Positions 1-5,631 of a DNA stretch of 6,679 bases are shown piece after piece; within the stretch, counting starts at the first letter, position 1; each line of letters begins with the position of its first letter. A program made the translations under genes and the position numbers. The stretch lies in assembly GCA_013139755.1 (NCBI GenBank), contig WTAG01000478.1, positions 1 through 6,679 on the forward strand, given 5' to 3'. This stretch comes from Methylomarinum sp. (lineage in GTDB: Bacteria; Pseudomonadota; Gammaproteobacteria; Methylococcales; Methylomonadaceae). The notes beneath the pieces are model-generated. The model ran no database searches. It saw only the letters and a program-made list of their open reading frames with translations, and had not been told where the DNA came from.

Positions 1-712
1 CGTTTTCTATATAGGTCGTTATCTTTACTTCAACAGGAAAAGATGAACCATCTTTGCGTTGCTTTCTACCGTTAACAAATACAGGGTTCCCCTGTTTACA
101 TGATTGCCATAAGTTAAGTAATCGTTCCCGTGTTTCACCTGTTTCTATATCAAAAACAGTCAGTGATTTTAGTTCTTCTTTGGTATAGTCTAGCTGAGTT
201 AATATCGCGTGGTTAGCATCATAAATATAGCCTTGTTCATCATGAATCAAAATGCCATCAGCGATATTTTGAAATAAAACCTCGGTATGAATGTTATTTA
301 TTTTCTGTTCTTGATGCTGATTAAATTTTATTTTTTTAGCGGCATGTTCCAGTGCTAATAATAGTTTATCCTGAGGGAGTGATTTGTTTAGATAGTCAGC
401 TGCACCATGACGCAGGGATATTAATGCAGAATCAATCTCTACATGATCTGACAACATTAAACAGCGTATTTCTGGGTTTTGTATGATGAGCTGATCAAGT
501 AGATCAATACCATTTTGGTGATTAAGTTTTAGATCAATCAGCGCTAATTGAGGGTTAAACTCAGTGGCGATAAGGGTTGCTTCAGCGATATTATCCGTAA
601 TTTTTACAGAATAATTCTGCGTGGATAGAAAAGAAGCCTGGTCTTTGGCTGACGCTTTATCCTCAGCAACAATTAACAGTCGCAATGCCGCTTTTTTACT
701 AAAAATATTCAT
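1..712 (-). CDS. Response regulator receiver plus PAS domain protein, C-terminal part outside the window
   Basis: The gene starts at the ATG at 712-710 and runs off the left edge, leaving 237 residues. Residues about 10-125 form a CheY-like receiver domain. The expected phospho-acceptor is D60 in LALIDLKL, S88 sits at the Thr/Ser position, and K110 is the conserved lysine. The acidic pocket reads A-E-D (16-18), so E17 and D18 would bind Mg. The lysine is followed by Ser rather than the usual Pro. A short helical linker (about 125-143) leads into a PAS domain (about 145-237; FQNIADGILIHDEQGYIYDAN, then FDIETGE and a KDGSSFPVEV strand). Receiver-PAS proteins often continue into GGDEF/EAL or histidine kinase modules, but the output domain lies outside the window, so the function cannot be named. 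The Shine-Dalgarno sequence is weak (GACGA). The gene is on the same strand as the B12 operon, 121 bp downstream of cobI. Confidence 0.85.
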   Translation of the reverse strand, partial: MNIFSKKAALRLLIVAEDKASAKDQASFLSTQNYSVKITDNIAEATLIATEFNPQLALIDLKLNHQNGIDLLDQLIIQNPEIRCLMLSDHVEIDSALISLRHGAADYLNKSLPQDKLLLALEHAAKKIKFNQHQEQKINNIHTEVLFQNIADGILIHDEQGYIYDANHAILTQLDYTKEELKSLTVFDIETGETRERLLNLWQSCKQGNPVFVNGRKQRKDGSSFPVEVKITTYIEN

Positions 713-757
713 TTAAATCGTCAGTCTGTTAAGCAATGTGCAGGTAAGAATCTCGTT

Positions 758-786
758 TAATTACTAGGGAGTATGCCTAATTATTA
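758..786. promoter_or_regulatory. Interrupted inverted repeat, candidate operator upstream of the response regulator
   Basis: Arms TAATTACTAGG (758-768) and CCTAATTATTA (776-786) are complementary at 9 of 11 positions across a 7 bp spacer. The right arm also sits in an 11 bp near-palindrome, CTAATTATTAG (777-787). The repeat lies 46 bp before the regulator's ATG and 48 bp after the cobI stop. Two half-sites about 18 bp apart centre to centre would suit a dimeric transcription factor. The binding protein is unknown and no motif match is claimed. The rest of the gap (713-833) is AT-rich with no clear intrinsic terminator. Its best stem is only TAGCA/TGCTA at 796-800 and 811-815. Confidence 0.3.
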
Positions 787-833
787 GTAGATTGTTAGCA
801 TAATTTTAAGTGCTATATAATTATTTGGTTATA

Positions 834-1598
834 TTATAATGCTGCTGTTTTTTTTCGACAACCTCTAATTATTTCGCCCCGTTTTCTATGTTGATTATTA
901 CTAATCATGATTAAGGAGAGATAATTCACTTTTTCACCGCGTAAACTGGATATGTCGTGAATAATACGCTCTTCTGGAGAGCCTGCTTTTTCAATGAAAC
1001 AACTGTTGGCTAATAAGGATTTATCTTCCAGTAGGCTGATAATGTCATCTAATATAGGTTTAACTTTTAATAGTATCAGCGTATCAAAATCATTGAGTAG
1101 CGATTCAATCATTTCTATACCATAACCTGCTGGAATAATGGCTACGGTATCATCGGTATCCGCTAAAGGCACTTCGGCACGGGCCGCCGCGGCATTAAAT
1201 GAAGTAACTCCTGGGATAGTTTCTATATCAGTGTTTTCATCTAAACCTTTAACTGTTTTAGCTAAATGTTGAAAGGTAGAGAAGGTTGAGGCATCCCCCT
1301 CGACTAAAAAAACCACATCTTGTCCTTGCTGTAGAATTTCCAGTACTGTTTGAGCTGCTTGTAGCCAGTATTTAGCTAAAATTTCCTTATCATGTGACAT
1401 AGGGAAAACTAAAGCGGTACTGTTTTCGGGTTCTTCAAGCCCTGCATTTAAGGCAATTTGTAATGCATAACTGGGGGTGTTCTTTTTCTTGATAGGATAT
1501 GTCCAATACGCATCAGACTGTAATAACTGCCATGCACGACGTGTCATTAAATCAGGGTCGCCAGGACCTAAAGAGAGCCCATAAAGTTTTCCGATCAT
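834..1598 (-). CDS. cobI: Precorrin-2 / cobalt-precorrin-2 C20-methyltransferase (CobI/CbiL)
   Basis: This enzyme transfers a methyl group from SAM to C20 of (cobalt-)precorrin-2, giving (cobalt-)precorrin-3A in the cytoplasm. The 254-residue product fits the tetrapyrrole methylase family. The N-terminal SAM loop is GLSLGPGDPDLMT (7-19), VEGDASTFST (99-108) is the central GD loop, and IPGVTSFNAAAA (128-139) followed by PLADTDDTVAIIPAG is characteristic of the C20 subfamily. The start is set at 1598 rather than an upstream in-frame ATG at 1631. This removes 11 non-conserved residues, places the ATG in an ATGA overlap with the cobL stop, and leaves AAAGGA (1614-1609) 10 nt upstream as ribosome binding site. 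It is the last gene of the operon. An A8 run on the coding strand (848-855) encodes part of the CRKKTAAL end and is a possible slippage spot. With cbiD and cbiX nearby, the cobalt-containing substrate (CbiL role) is more likely, but sequence alone does not prove it. Confidence 0.93.
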   Translation of the reverse strand: MIGKLYGLSLGPGDPDLMTRRAWQLLQSDAYWTYPIKKKNTPSYALQIALNAGLEEPENSTALVFPMSHDKEILAKYWLQAAQTVLEILQQGQDVVFLVEGDASTFSTFQHLAKTVKGLDENTDIETIPGVTSFNAAAARAEVPLADTDDTVAIIPAGYGIEMIESLLNDFDTLILLKVKPILDDIISLLEDKSLLANSCFIEKAGSPEERIIHDISSLRGEKVNYLSLIMISNNQHRKRGEIIRGCRKKTAAL

Positions 1599-2872
1599 AA
1601 TGTTTGATTCCTTTGTGCTGAAATAATCCATACTGGATTTTCGGCTTGCATTCTATGCATATGTAAAATAGGTTGGCTGCGTGATGCTTGTAGTTGAGTC
1701 ATATCCCACTGAGCTTCCAGAGTTTTTAATGTATCTATCGCGGTAGTTAAATTTTCGATAGTGACAAAATTCATCACTAACCAGCCATCAGCTGTTAAGC
1801 GTTGTAGACATAGTTTAATTAAATCAGCTAATTCACCACCTGTTCCTCCCATAAATACAGCATTAGGGGTAGGCCAGTCTTCTAAGCCTGTAGGTGCTTT
1901 ATTGTTGATTAAGTGATAATTATTAATGTCTAACTGTTTTGCGTTATCCGAGGCTATTTCGAAATCAGCGATATTTTTCTCTATGGCATAGACATACCCA
2001 CGCGTTGTTAAGCGGGCGGCTTCTAAGCCAACTGAGCCGGAGCCTGCGCCAATATCCCAAACAATACTGTCAGATTTTAATTGCATACGGGCTAAAGAAA
2101 CGGCTCGCACTTCACGTTTGGTAATCAAGCCTTTATCAGGTTTACGTTGTTTAAAATCACTGTCTTGTAAACCAAACAAGATGTTTGGCTCCCTGGCCGT
2201 TTTCCGTTGTAGGATGACAATGTCATTGCCGTTAAAGCTTTGTTCTGCAATTGCTTCAACAGTTTCGCCATGCACTATCTTTTCATCTGTCGCTAACAGG
2301 TTTTCTGCTACTGTGATGTTAAATTGATCGGCAATGGTTTCTTGCAACATCATGCGTGCGATACGATCTGGCGTATTTTCGGGGCCAGTTAAAATAGCCA
2401 ATTTATCTGAATTAAAGATATCTTGTAACAGGGGATATAAACCGTGTTCAGGGCCTGCTGCTTTATGCCATTCGCCTGTGTCTTTAGTGTGAGTCGATGC
2501 GATTTTTGCATCTTGCCAAGATAGGCCAATTTGAGCAAAGGCTAATTGTATCGATGATACATTGGGTATGATTTGTAATGCATTATGAGACAGTCTTTTG
2601 TATAAATAACTGGCAATACCATGACATAGCGGATCACCAGTTGCTAAAACAATCACTTGCTGTTGTTGAGCTAAGGCATGGTTAATCCAGACGGGTACAT
2701 CTTTTAAATGACCCGTTAAATCTTTTTGTTCTGCCTTGGAAATTTGTTGCTCAAATAATTTTAAGGTACGGCTGGCCGCAATAACTAAATCAGCAGATTG
2801 AATGGCTGCCAATGCATCGGGGCTTAGTCCCTGTGTACCGTTATCCAGTACGCCTATAATTTTACAGCGCAT
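1595..2872 (-). CDS. cobL: Fused precorrin-6Y/7 C5,15-methyltransferase (decarboxylating), CbiE-CbiT (CobL)
   Basis: This is a bifunctional enzyme of 425 residues. Residues 1-225 are a CbiE-type tetrapyrrole methylase that methylates C5, with the GDP loop LATGDPLCHG (76-85), PNVSSIQLAFAQIGL (103-117) and LTGPENTPDRIA (161-172). Residues about 245-425 are a CbiT-type class I methyltransferase that methylates C15 and decarboxylates the C12 acetate side chain. Its motifs are LITKREVRAVSLA (249-261), SAM motif I VWDIGAGSGSVGLEAA (271-286), the acidic ribose-binding AIEKN (296-300) and AVFMGGTGGEL (338-348). The linker is about 20 residues, as in classical CobL, so the fusion is normal and not an assembly artefact. 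The ATG overlaps the cbiD stop as TAATG, and GAGGA lies a few bases upstream as a strong ribosome binding site. The stop overlaps cobI as ATGA, so the three genes are probably translationally coupled. Confidence 0.95.
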   Translation of the reverse strand: MRCKIIGVLDNGTQGLSPDALAAIQSADLVIAASRTLKLFEQQISKAEQKDLTGHLKDVPVWINHALAQQQQVIVLATGDPLCHGIASYLYKRLSHNALQIIPNVSSIQLAFAQIGLSWQDAKIASTHTKDTGEWHKAAGPEHGLYPLLQDIFNSDKLAILTGPENTPDRIARMMLQETIADQFNITVAENLLATDEKIVHGETVEAIAEQSFNGNDIVILQRKTAREPNILFGLQDSDFKQRKPDKGLITKREVRAVSLARMQLKSDSIVWDIGAGSGSVGLEAARLTTRGYVYAIEKNIADFEIASDNAKQLDINNYHLINNKAPTGLEDWPTPNAVFMGGTGGELADLIKLCLQRLTADGWLVMNFVTIENLTTAIDTLKTLEAQWDMTQLQASRSQPILHMHRMQAENPVWIISAQRNQTL

Positions 2873-3972
2873 TAATGTTCCTCATAATGTGATAGCTTGC
2901 CACCTTCAAAATCACAAATTAAAATTTTATAGCTAAATCTATCGGGGTAGCGTGATTTGAGCGTGTTAACCACACGTTTAGAGAGTTCTTGATAGAAAGC
3001 GGTAGCTAATCCTAGTTCTTCCATGCATTCACCGGCATAACGTGCCGTTTCCCCTTGGCTAATAGCATCACAAACACTTTGTTCTGCACCGACCGTTTTA
3101 GCAATATCTGCTAATAACTGTGTATTGACAGGGTTTCTGCGGGCGTGAGTAATAATTTCACCTTGGGCAATTTTAGTCAGTTTACCAACCATGCCACCAA
3201 TAATAATTTGTTTAATACCATTTTCTTCTGCTGTATCTAAAGCCGGGCCTAAAAAGTCACCCATTTGTACAAAACAAGCAGCTTGCAATTGAGGTAGTTC
3301 TCGTAAAGTAAACTTTTCTGTACGCCCACCGGTGGTTAATACCACGGTATCAAGCTCTTGTTTTGCAGCCACTTCGATGCCTTGTACCACGCTGGCGCGA
3401 AATGCAGCGGTAGAGTAGGGGTGAACAATACCTGTAGTACCTAAAATAGAAATACCGCCGATAATACCAAGGCGGTCATTTAAGGTTTTTTTAGCCATTA
3501 TTTCACCGTCAGGGACGGAAATAGTGACAAGTAAACCTTGGATTTTTAATAGCTCACCAGCTACTTCACGCACATTCTGTTGAATGTTTTTTCTTGGCAC
3601 AGGGTTAATTGCAGGGCCATTTACCTCAAGTCCTAAGCCTCGCATGGTAATGGTTCCTACCCCTGGACCTCCCGCTAAAATTATTTCGCCTATTTGTTCG
3701 GGCAAACGATCTATATCAACGGTTAAATGTGCTTTATGGGTACAGTCAGGATCATCGCCGGCATCTTTAATGACCACAGCGTGGGCATGTTCTGAGTCAC
3801 AAGTACCTTCAGTGACGGCAAAGGTAACTCGTTGCCCGTTGGGTAACAGTGATTCAATCTGCTCAGGAACCTGTCCGGTGACTAAACCTGTCACAGCGGC
3901 TCTTGCAGCCGCAGCACTACAAGCACCTGTGCTAAATCCTTTGCGTGTACCTTTGGGTTTTTTAGCTTGCAT
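2872..3972 (-). CDS. cbiD: Cobalt-precorrin-5B C1-methyltransferase (CbiD)
   Basis: CbiD methylates C1 of the ring-contracted intermediate cobalt-precorrin-5B, yielding cobalt-precorrin-6A. It is a signature enzyme of the early-cobalt route, where the late-cobalt route uses the unrelated CobF. The product is 366 residues, the usual family length. The N-terminal motif KGFSTGACSAAAARAA spans 11-26. Family blocks follow: VIKDAGDDPDCTHKA (67-81), LAGGPGVGTITMRGLG (99-114), NPVPRKNI (123-130), GIIGGISILGTTGIVHPYS (169-187) and GGMVGKLTKIAQG (259-271). The ATG at 3972 is 6 nt past the cbiC stop, and AAGG over that stop can serve as ribosome binding site. No truncation or missing block is seen. Confidence 0.96.
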   Translation of the reverse strand: MQAKKPKGTRKGFSTGACSAAAARAAVTGLVTGQVPEQIESLLPNGQRVTFAVTEGTCDSEHAHAVVIKDAGDDPDCTHKAHLTVDIDRLPEQIGEIILAGGPGVGTITMRGLGLEVNGPAINPVPRKNIQQNVREVAGELLKIQGLLVTISVPDGEIMAKKTLNDRLGIIGGISILGTTGIVHPYSTAAFRASVVQGIEVAAKQELDTVVLTTGGRTEKFTLRELPQLQAACFVQMGDFLGPALDTAEENGIKQIIIGGMVGKLTKIAQGEIITHARRNPVNTQLLADIAKTVGAEQSVCDAISQGETARYAGECMEELGLATAFYQELSKRVVNTLKSRYPDRFSYKILICDFEGGKLSHYEEH

Positions 3973-3978
3973 AATGCC

Positions 3979-4641
3979 TTATTTATTTTGTGCTTCAGCC
4001 AGCGCTAATAGGGCATGGATTGCTGCAACAACTAATGTAGAACCGCCTTTACGACCATGAGTAATAATCCACGGTACTTTAGTTAAAGTCTCAAGTTCTG
4101 CTTTAGACTCAGCGGCAGAAACAAAGCCTACAGGCATTCCGACAATTAATGCAGGTTTAAGATTGTCTTCTTTAATTAAACGAATTACTTCTAATAATGC
4201 GGTAGGGGCATTTCCCACTGCCACAATACTACCTTCTAAAAGCCCCGCTTTATGGGCTTTACGCATTGCTTGTACGGCGCGTGTGGTATTTTCTGCTTTC
4301 GCTTGGCTGATGACATCTTCATCAGAAATAAAGTGATGCGTACTTACACCAAAATGGCTTAGACGAGGCTTAGATAAACCTACGCAGATCATCTCGACAT
4401 CAGCAACAATCGCTGCACCTTTTAAAATGGCGGTTAACCCTGCTTCAACAGCATGGTCATGAAAACGGCTTAAGCCATTAAACTCAAAATCAGCTGTGGC
4501 ATGAATCATACGGCGGACGATTTGCCATTGAGCATCGGTGTAATTGTGATCGCCGGTTTCATTATCAACAATGGCAAAGGAATCATGTTCAATTTTTTGA
4601 CCCGCTTGGGTCAATTGTTCGGTAACAGTGTTTTGGCTCAT
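3979..4641 (-). CDS. cbiC: Precorrin-8X / cobalt-precorrin-8 methylmutase (CbiC/CobH)
   Basis: This enzyme moves the methyl group from C11 to C12 of (cobalt-)precorrin-8, giving (cobyrinate) hydrogenobyrinate. With the ATG at 4641 the product is 220 residues, close to the usual length of about 210. The catalytic histidine is H47 in RRMIHATADFEF. Other family blocks are VGNAPTAL (142-149), GMPVGFVSAAESK (168-180) and the C-terminal HGRKGGSTLVVAAIHALLAL. The open frame continues upstream to a TTG at 4740. Those 33 extra residues match nothing in the family and are encoded by a probable promoter and a hairpin, so I reject the longer start. No good Shine-Dalgarno sequence precedes the ATG (the upstream bases are CACCGTACCCATT), which is odd for a gene that seems to have its own promoter. 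cbiD follows after 6 nt. Confidence 0.93.
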   Translation of the reverse strand: MSQNTVTEQLTQAGQKIEHDSFAIVDNETGDHNYTDAQWQIVRRMIHATADFEFNGLSRFHDHAVEAGLTAILKGAAIVADVEMICVGLSKPRLSHFGVSTHHFISDEDVISQAKAENTTRAVQAMRKAHKAGLLEGSIVAVGNAPTALLEVIRLIKEDNLKPALIVGMPVGFVSAAESKAELETLTKVPWIITHGRKGGSTLVVAAIHALLALAEAQNK

Positions 4642-4660
4642 AATGGGTACGGTGTATTTG

Positions 4661-4692
4661 TTTGGAGGTGGGGCTAAAGCCTCACGTCCAAA
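4661..4692. repeat. REP-like hairpin in the probable 5' leader of cbiC
   Basis: The arms are TTTGGAGGTGGGGC (4661-4674) and GCCTCACGTCCAAA (4679-4692), around a 4-base TAAA loop. On the plus strand the 14 bp stem has one G-G mismatch and one G-T wobble. Read as minus-strand RNA (the cbiC leader) it has two mismatches, A-C and C-C, with a UUUA loop. It ends 19 bp upstream of the cbiC ATG. It looks like a repetitive extragenic palindrome. It lacks a GTAG directly at its foot and its sequence differs from the two REPs around the RAYT gene, so it belongs to another family or is a local regulatory stem. No T-tract follows in either direction, so it is not a classical terminator. Confidence 0.5.
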
Positions 4693-4710
4693 AGATCTAA
4701 AAATATCTAC

Positions 4711-4740
4711 AGTATAATCTTTCGTGTAGTAGGATGCCAA
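4711..4740 (-). promoter_or_regulatory. Sigma70-like promoter for cbiC-cbiD-cobL-cobI
   Basis: On the minus strand, TTGGCA (4740-4735; one mismatch to TTGACA) and TATACT (4716-4711; one mismatch to TATAAT) are separated by 18 bp. Transcription would begin near 4704, giving a leader of roughly 60 nt containing the 4661-4692 hairpin before the cbiC ATG at 4641. It sits in the only wide gap of the operon, just downstream of the inserted material. This is where a promoter would be needed if transcription from cobM-cbiX were blocked. No cobalamin riboswitch B12-box is recognisable in the leader. The assignment rests on consensus match and position only. Confidence 0.5.
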
Positions 4741-4781
4741 AGCAATAGGCTTTTATTGTAATGATTCTGGAGCAATGAATA

Positions 4782-5010
4782 ATGCCATCAGTAATACAAA
4801 GAAATTTTATTAGTGCAGAGGATTATTTGCAGCAAGATATTTTTGATTTGGTAACAGAAAATGTACGCAATTACCGCTTATCATATAATTTAGCTTTACC
4901 TGATGCAATTATTGGTGCAACAGCTGTTTTTTATCAAATGCCATTATTTATATGCAATCCGTAAAGACTTTAAATTTTTACTCGAAATGCAGTTAGCTAA
5001 ATATGATTAA
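4782..5010 (+). pseudogene. C-terminal remnant of a VapC-like PIN-domain toxin, frameshifted
   Basis: The open frame from the ATG at 4782 gives 60 residues ending at a TAA at 4962. Its second half, YRLSYNLALPDAIIGATAV followed by FYQMPLFICN, closely resembles the C-terminal part of VapC PIN-domain ribonucleases, which has a pattern like YRLS-laiPDAlIaATA-l-LfT-N-KDF. The expected continuation, RKDFKFLLEMQLAKYD, is present in another frame from 4960 to a stop at 5008-5010. Removing one C from AATCCGT (about 4957-4962) would rejoin the two pieces. The N-terminal half, with the first catalytic acidic residues, is missing, and no VapB-like antitoxin is seen upstream. A GGAG at 4769-4772, 9 nt before the ATG, may be chance. 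The gene is almost surely dead. The reading as PIN rests on motif memory, not a search. Confidence 0.6.
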
Positions 5011-5013
5011 AAT

Positions 5014-5042
5014 GTAGGCTGGGTTGAGGAACGAAACCCAGC
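5014..5042 (+). repeat. Left REP palindrome with GTAG foot
   Basis: GTAG (5014-5017) is followed directly by the perfect 8 bp stem GCTGGGTT (5018-5025) and AACCCAGC (5035-5042) around a 9-base loop. A GTAG tetranucleotide beside an imperfect palindrome is the known recognition format of REP-associated tyrosine transposases. The repeat begins 3 bp after the PIN remnant's last stop and ends 15 bp before the RAYT start. Confidence 0.85.
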
Positions 5043-5057
5043 AGGTCAATATGAAAC

Positions 5058-5588
5058 ATGAGAACATACAAACGACTAAAAATTGAAGGAGGCTGTTATT
5101 TCTTTACTGTTGTTTTAGTTCAACGAAACGGAAATAACTTATTAAGTGAGCAGGTTGATTCCTTGCGAGAATCATTTAAGCATGTTCAAAAGAATCATCC
5201 TTTTACAATGAATGCTATTGTGATTATGCCCGATCATTTGCATTGTATTTGGCAATTACCCGAAGGGGATGATAACTTTTCTACTCGTTGGCGATTGATT
5301 AATGCGCACTTTTCACAATCAATTAAAAAAGGTGAAGAGATCAATAAAAGTCGTCAGAGAAAAGGAGAGCGAGGGATTTGGCAACGCCGTTTTTGGGAAC
5401 ATGTTATTCGTGATGATGTTGATTATGCAAACCATGTAGACTACATTCATTACAATCCTGTGAAGCATGGGTATGTTGATCGTGTAGTCGATTGGGAGTA
5501 TTCATCTTTTCATCGTTGGGTCGAAAAGGGGATTTACCCTTCAAATTGGGCAGCTTCAGATGATGTTATTAAGTTGACTATTGAGTGA
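5058..5588 (+). CDS. REP-associated tyrosine transposase (RAYT, Y1/HUH family)
   Basis: This is a 176-residue single-strand DNA endonuclease/transposase of the Y1 HUH superfamily (IS200/IS605-related, TnpA_REP-like), the usual RAYT length. The N-terminal block YKRLKIEGGCYFFTVVL (4-20) is typical. The HUH metal-binding motif is H60-L-H62 in MPDHLHCIW. A GIWQRRFWEH block (106-115) precedes the tyrosine motif DYIHYNPVKHGYV (128-140), where Y129 is the probable nucleophile, and WEYSSFHRWV (146-155) closes the family pattern. All the key residues are present, so it may be active. An ATG at 5051 is out of frame and ignored. No strong Shine-Dalgarno sequence precedes 5058. The gene runs opposite to the flanking B12 genes. 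Known RAYTs act on REP palindromes and are mostly single-copy, domesticated-looking genes; whether this one still mobilises its REPs is unknown. Confidence 0.93.
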   Translation: MRTYKRLKIEGGCYFFTVVLVQRNGNNLLSEQVDSLRESFKHVQKNHPFTMNAIVIMPDHLHCIWQLPEGDDNFSTRWRLINAHFSQSIKKGEEINKSRQRKGERGIWQRRFWEHVIRDDVDYANHVDYIHYNPVKHGYVDRVVDWEYSSFHRWVEKGIYPSNWAASDDVIKLTIE

Positions 5589-5592
5589 GGGT

Positions 5593-5625
5593 GCTGGGAT
5601 TACGCGTTGCTTCATCCCAGCCTAC
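5593..5625 (-). repeat. Right REP palindrome with GTAG foot, inverted
   Basis: Read on the minus strand, GTAG (5625-5622) is followed by a perfect 8 bp stem GCTGGGAT/ATCCCAGC (5621-5614 and 5600-5593) with a 13-base loop. It matches the left REP in the first ten bases and carries a compensated stem change (T to A in one arm, with the matching change in the other). That conserves the hairpin rather than the sequence. It starts 4 bp past the cbiX stop, so it lies in the cbiX 3' region. Confidence 0.85.
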
Positions 5626-5631
5626 GTTTTT
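5593..5631 (+). terminator. Possible terminator of the RAYT transcript, formed by the right REP
   Basis: In the plus-strand transcript the REP stem (5593-5621) is followed 5 nt later by five T residues (5627-5631). The stop codon of the RAYT gene ends at 5588, just before the stem. The gap between stem and T-run is longer than in an ideal intrinsic terminator, so termination is plausible but uncertain. On the minus strand (cbiX direction) no T-run follows the stem. Confidence 0.3.

Larger units (their letters stand above)
5014..5625 (+). mobile_element. REP/RAYT unit (REPtron-like): transposase gene between two inverted REPs
   Basis: The unit is bounded by GTAGGCTGGG at the left (5014-5023) and its exact reverse complement CCCAGCCTAC at the right (5616-5625), with one RAYT gene between them. 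Each end is a GTAG-plus-hairpin REP, and the two point towards each other. This is the arrangement described for RAYT genes with their cognate REPs. No target-site duplication is visible or expected for HUH single-strand enzymes. The unit lies between cbiX and cbiC and is transcribed against the B12 operon. Confidence 0.8.

Noticed and set aside
796..815. TAGCA/TGCTA stem as terminator of the B12 operon
   Set aside because: The stem is only 5 bp, with a long loop and no T-run after it on the minus strand.
1599..1631. Upstream ATG giving cobI 11 extra residues
   Set aside because: The extension is outside the conserved fold. The ATG at 1598 has an AAAGGA ribosome binding site and a standard ATGA overlap with cobL.
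1939..2327. Two short plus-strand open frames (1939-2124 and 2118-2327)
   Set aside because: They lie wholly inside cobL, on the opposite strand. Their predicted peptides show no domain, and cobL itself is strongly supported.
3584..4060. A 158-codon plus-strand open frame
   Set aside because: It is antisense to cbiD and the end of cbiC, has a low-complexity composition (Pro, Ser, Ala), and matches no recognisable family.
4713..4718. Perfect TATAAT on the plus strand as a promoter for the PIN remnant
   Set aside because: No -35-like hexamer lies at a suitable distance upstream (the bases around 4690-4695 are A-rich). It overlaps the better minus-strand promoter.
4642..4782. Cobalamin riboswitch in the cbiC leader
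   Set aside because: No B12-box-like core is visible and the leader is only about 60 nt, too short for the aptamer. Any riboswitch would more likely precede the first gene of the operon outside this window.
4661..5042. CRISPR-like or tandem repeat arrangement of the palindromes
   Set aside because: There are only two hairpins here, of different sequence and with no regular spacing, and no cas-like gene is present.
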